DNA of 7,126 nt, from the NCBI GenBank assembly GCA_033791145.1, contig JASJHH010000020.1, positions 1 through 7,126 of the forward strand. The letters run 5' to 3'. This document shows, piece after piece, positions 6,958 through 7,126 of the stretch. Position 1 is the first letter of the stretch, and each line of letters starts with the position of its first letter. The notes below the pieces were generated by a model. That model saw only the letters and a list, made by a program, of their open reading frames with translations, did not search any database and had not been told where the DNA came from. This DNA is from JAALKW01 sp033791145. Lineage in GTDB: Bacteria > Pseudomonadota > Gammaproteobacteria > Legionellales > Legionellaceae. Made by a program: the position numbers and the translations under genes.

Positions 6958-7037
6958 CTCTAAATTTGGACTGGCTTCTGAAGAAGAGTAGTGGACCCCA
7001 AAAATGAGACAGTAGTGTAAAATATAACTATTGGCTC

Positions 7038-7043
7038 AAGGGG
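7038..7043 (+). promoter_or_regulatory. Ribosome binding site of IS orfA
   Basis: AAGGGG lies seven bases before the ATG at 7051. It is the only purine-rich site near and supports that start. Confidence 0.5.
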
Positions 7044-7050
7044 TACGAAA

Positions 7051-7126
7051 ATGGCTAAAAAAACGTTCAGTTCTGAATTCAAAGCAAAGGTGGCTATTGA
7101 AGCATTAAAGGCTCATAAGACGACGA
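7051..7126 (+). CDS. IS3-family transposase OrfA, N-terminal 25 residues only
   Basis: The product begins MAKKTFSSEFKAKVAIEALK, the conserved opening of IS3-family OrfA proteins (FSxEFKAKVALEALKGxKT), which is the first helix of their DNA-binding helix-turn-helix domain. OrfA binds the element ends and, by -1 frameshifting with OrfB, gives the active transposase in this family; OrfB and the shift site are outside the window. The frame is clean to the window edge. IS3 membership is well supported; the subgroup cannot be told from 25 residues. Confidence 0.85.
   Translation, partial: MAKKTFSSEFKAKVAIEALKAHKTT

Larger units (their letters stand above)
3459..6991 (-). pseudogene. Multi-AAA+ coding track broken by IS insertion, frameshift and in-frame TGA
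   Basis: Taken together, the three fragments form one near-continuous coding track of about 1,175 codons, missing its beginning. Lesion 1: the IS end at about 6992 cuts an open frame. Lesion 2: a one-base shift around twin C5 tracts (6536-6540 and 6549-6553). Lesion 3: TGA at 5406-5408, with the same frame open on both sides. Module order from the N-terminus: AAA with Walker B lost, one or more degenerate AAA-like regions, two intact AAA+ modules, linker, membrane hairpin. Single-chain multi-AAA proteins with mixed active and inactive modules are known for dynein, midasin and RNF213 in eukaryotes. The alternative is two genes overlapping at ATGA, each with a one-base lesion. Sequencing error at one or both homopolymer sites is not excluded. 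Confidence 0.6.
6992..7126 (+). mobile_element. Left end of an IS3-family insertion sequence (continues past window)
   Basis: The sequence TGGACCCCAAAAATGAGACA (6992-7011) begins with TG and has the ACCCC-A-run-GACA pattern common at IS3-family terminal inverted repeats. A transposase orfA starts about 59 bases inside. The exact boundary is uncertain by a few bases because the right end and target duplication are outside the window. It interrupts the - strand AAA+ frame. Confidence 0.75.

Noticed and set aside
6786..7007. Plus-strand 73-codon ORF crossing the IS boundary
   Set aside because: It spans the insertion junction and lies antisense to AAA+ coding sequence, so it cannot be an old gene; no ribosome site.
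1..7126. CRISPR array, tRNA, rRNA or integrase-type attachment site
   Set aside because: No regularly spaced repeats, no cloverleaf or rRNA sequence, and no repeated att-like core seen. The accessory character comes from the IS and the broken AAA+ gene only.

Overview
The window reads as AT-rich bacterial chromosome (roughly 40% GC by eye) with an ordinary housekeeping operon on the left and a decaying accessory region on the right. NrdB resembles Chlamydia ribonucleotide reductase R2 closely over most of its length. Together with the long midasin-like AAA+ proteins and an IS3-type element, this suggests an intracellular or host-associated gammaproteobacterium of the Legionellales (Coxiella/Legionella/Berkiella type). 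That placement is an inference from recalled sequence patterns, not a search result.

Positions 1-2745 (+ strand) hold the 3' part of nrdA, then complete nrdB. They encode the large and small subunits of class I aerobic ribonucleotide reductase. The two genes are 24 bases apart with a good Shine-Dalgarno sequence between them, and the operon is closed by a perfect 12-bp inverted repeat. All expected radical-transfer and metal-ligand residues are present. The R2 has the Tyr and Asp of classical diiron-tyrosyl enzymes, although its backbone looks like Chlamydia class Ic R2.

Positions 2858-6991 all read on the - strand, convergent with nrdAB. Transcription would enter from the right: fragments of a long multi-AAA+ ATPase region first (6991 to 3459), then a small cysteine-rich membrane protein of unknown function (3391 to 2882), then a hairpin terminator. 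The AAA+ region is one continuous coding track broken three times: an IS at about 6992 removes its 5' end, a single-base shift lies in or near twin C5 tracts (6536-6553), and an in-frame TGA sits at 5406-5408. The last break could instead be a frameshifted start of a second, overlapping gene. The surviving 3' part has two complete AAA+ modules (Walker A, Walker B, sensor 1) and a C-terminal transmembrane hairpin. The 5' part contains at least one AAA-like module with a degraded Walker B.

From about 6992 to the window end is the left end of an IS3-family insertion sequence, with a terminal-repeat-like end and the first 25 codons of its orfA. It has been inserted so that it reads outward, divergent from the broken AAA+ gene, and has separated that gene from its native promoter.

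The most interesting content is the bacterial midasin/dynein/RNF213-like tandem AAA+ protein with a membrane anchor, its lesions at homopolymer pairs, and a hairpin that covers the ribosome binding site of the small cysteine-rich gene.
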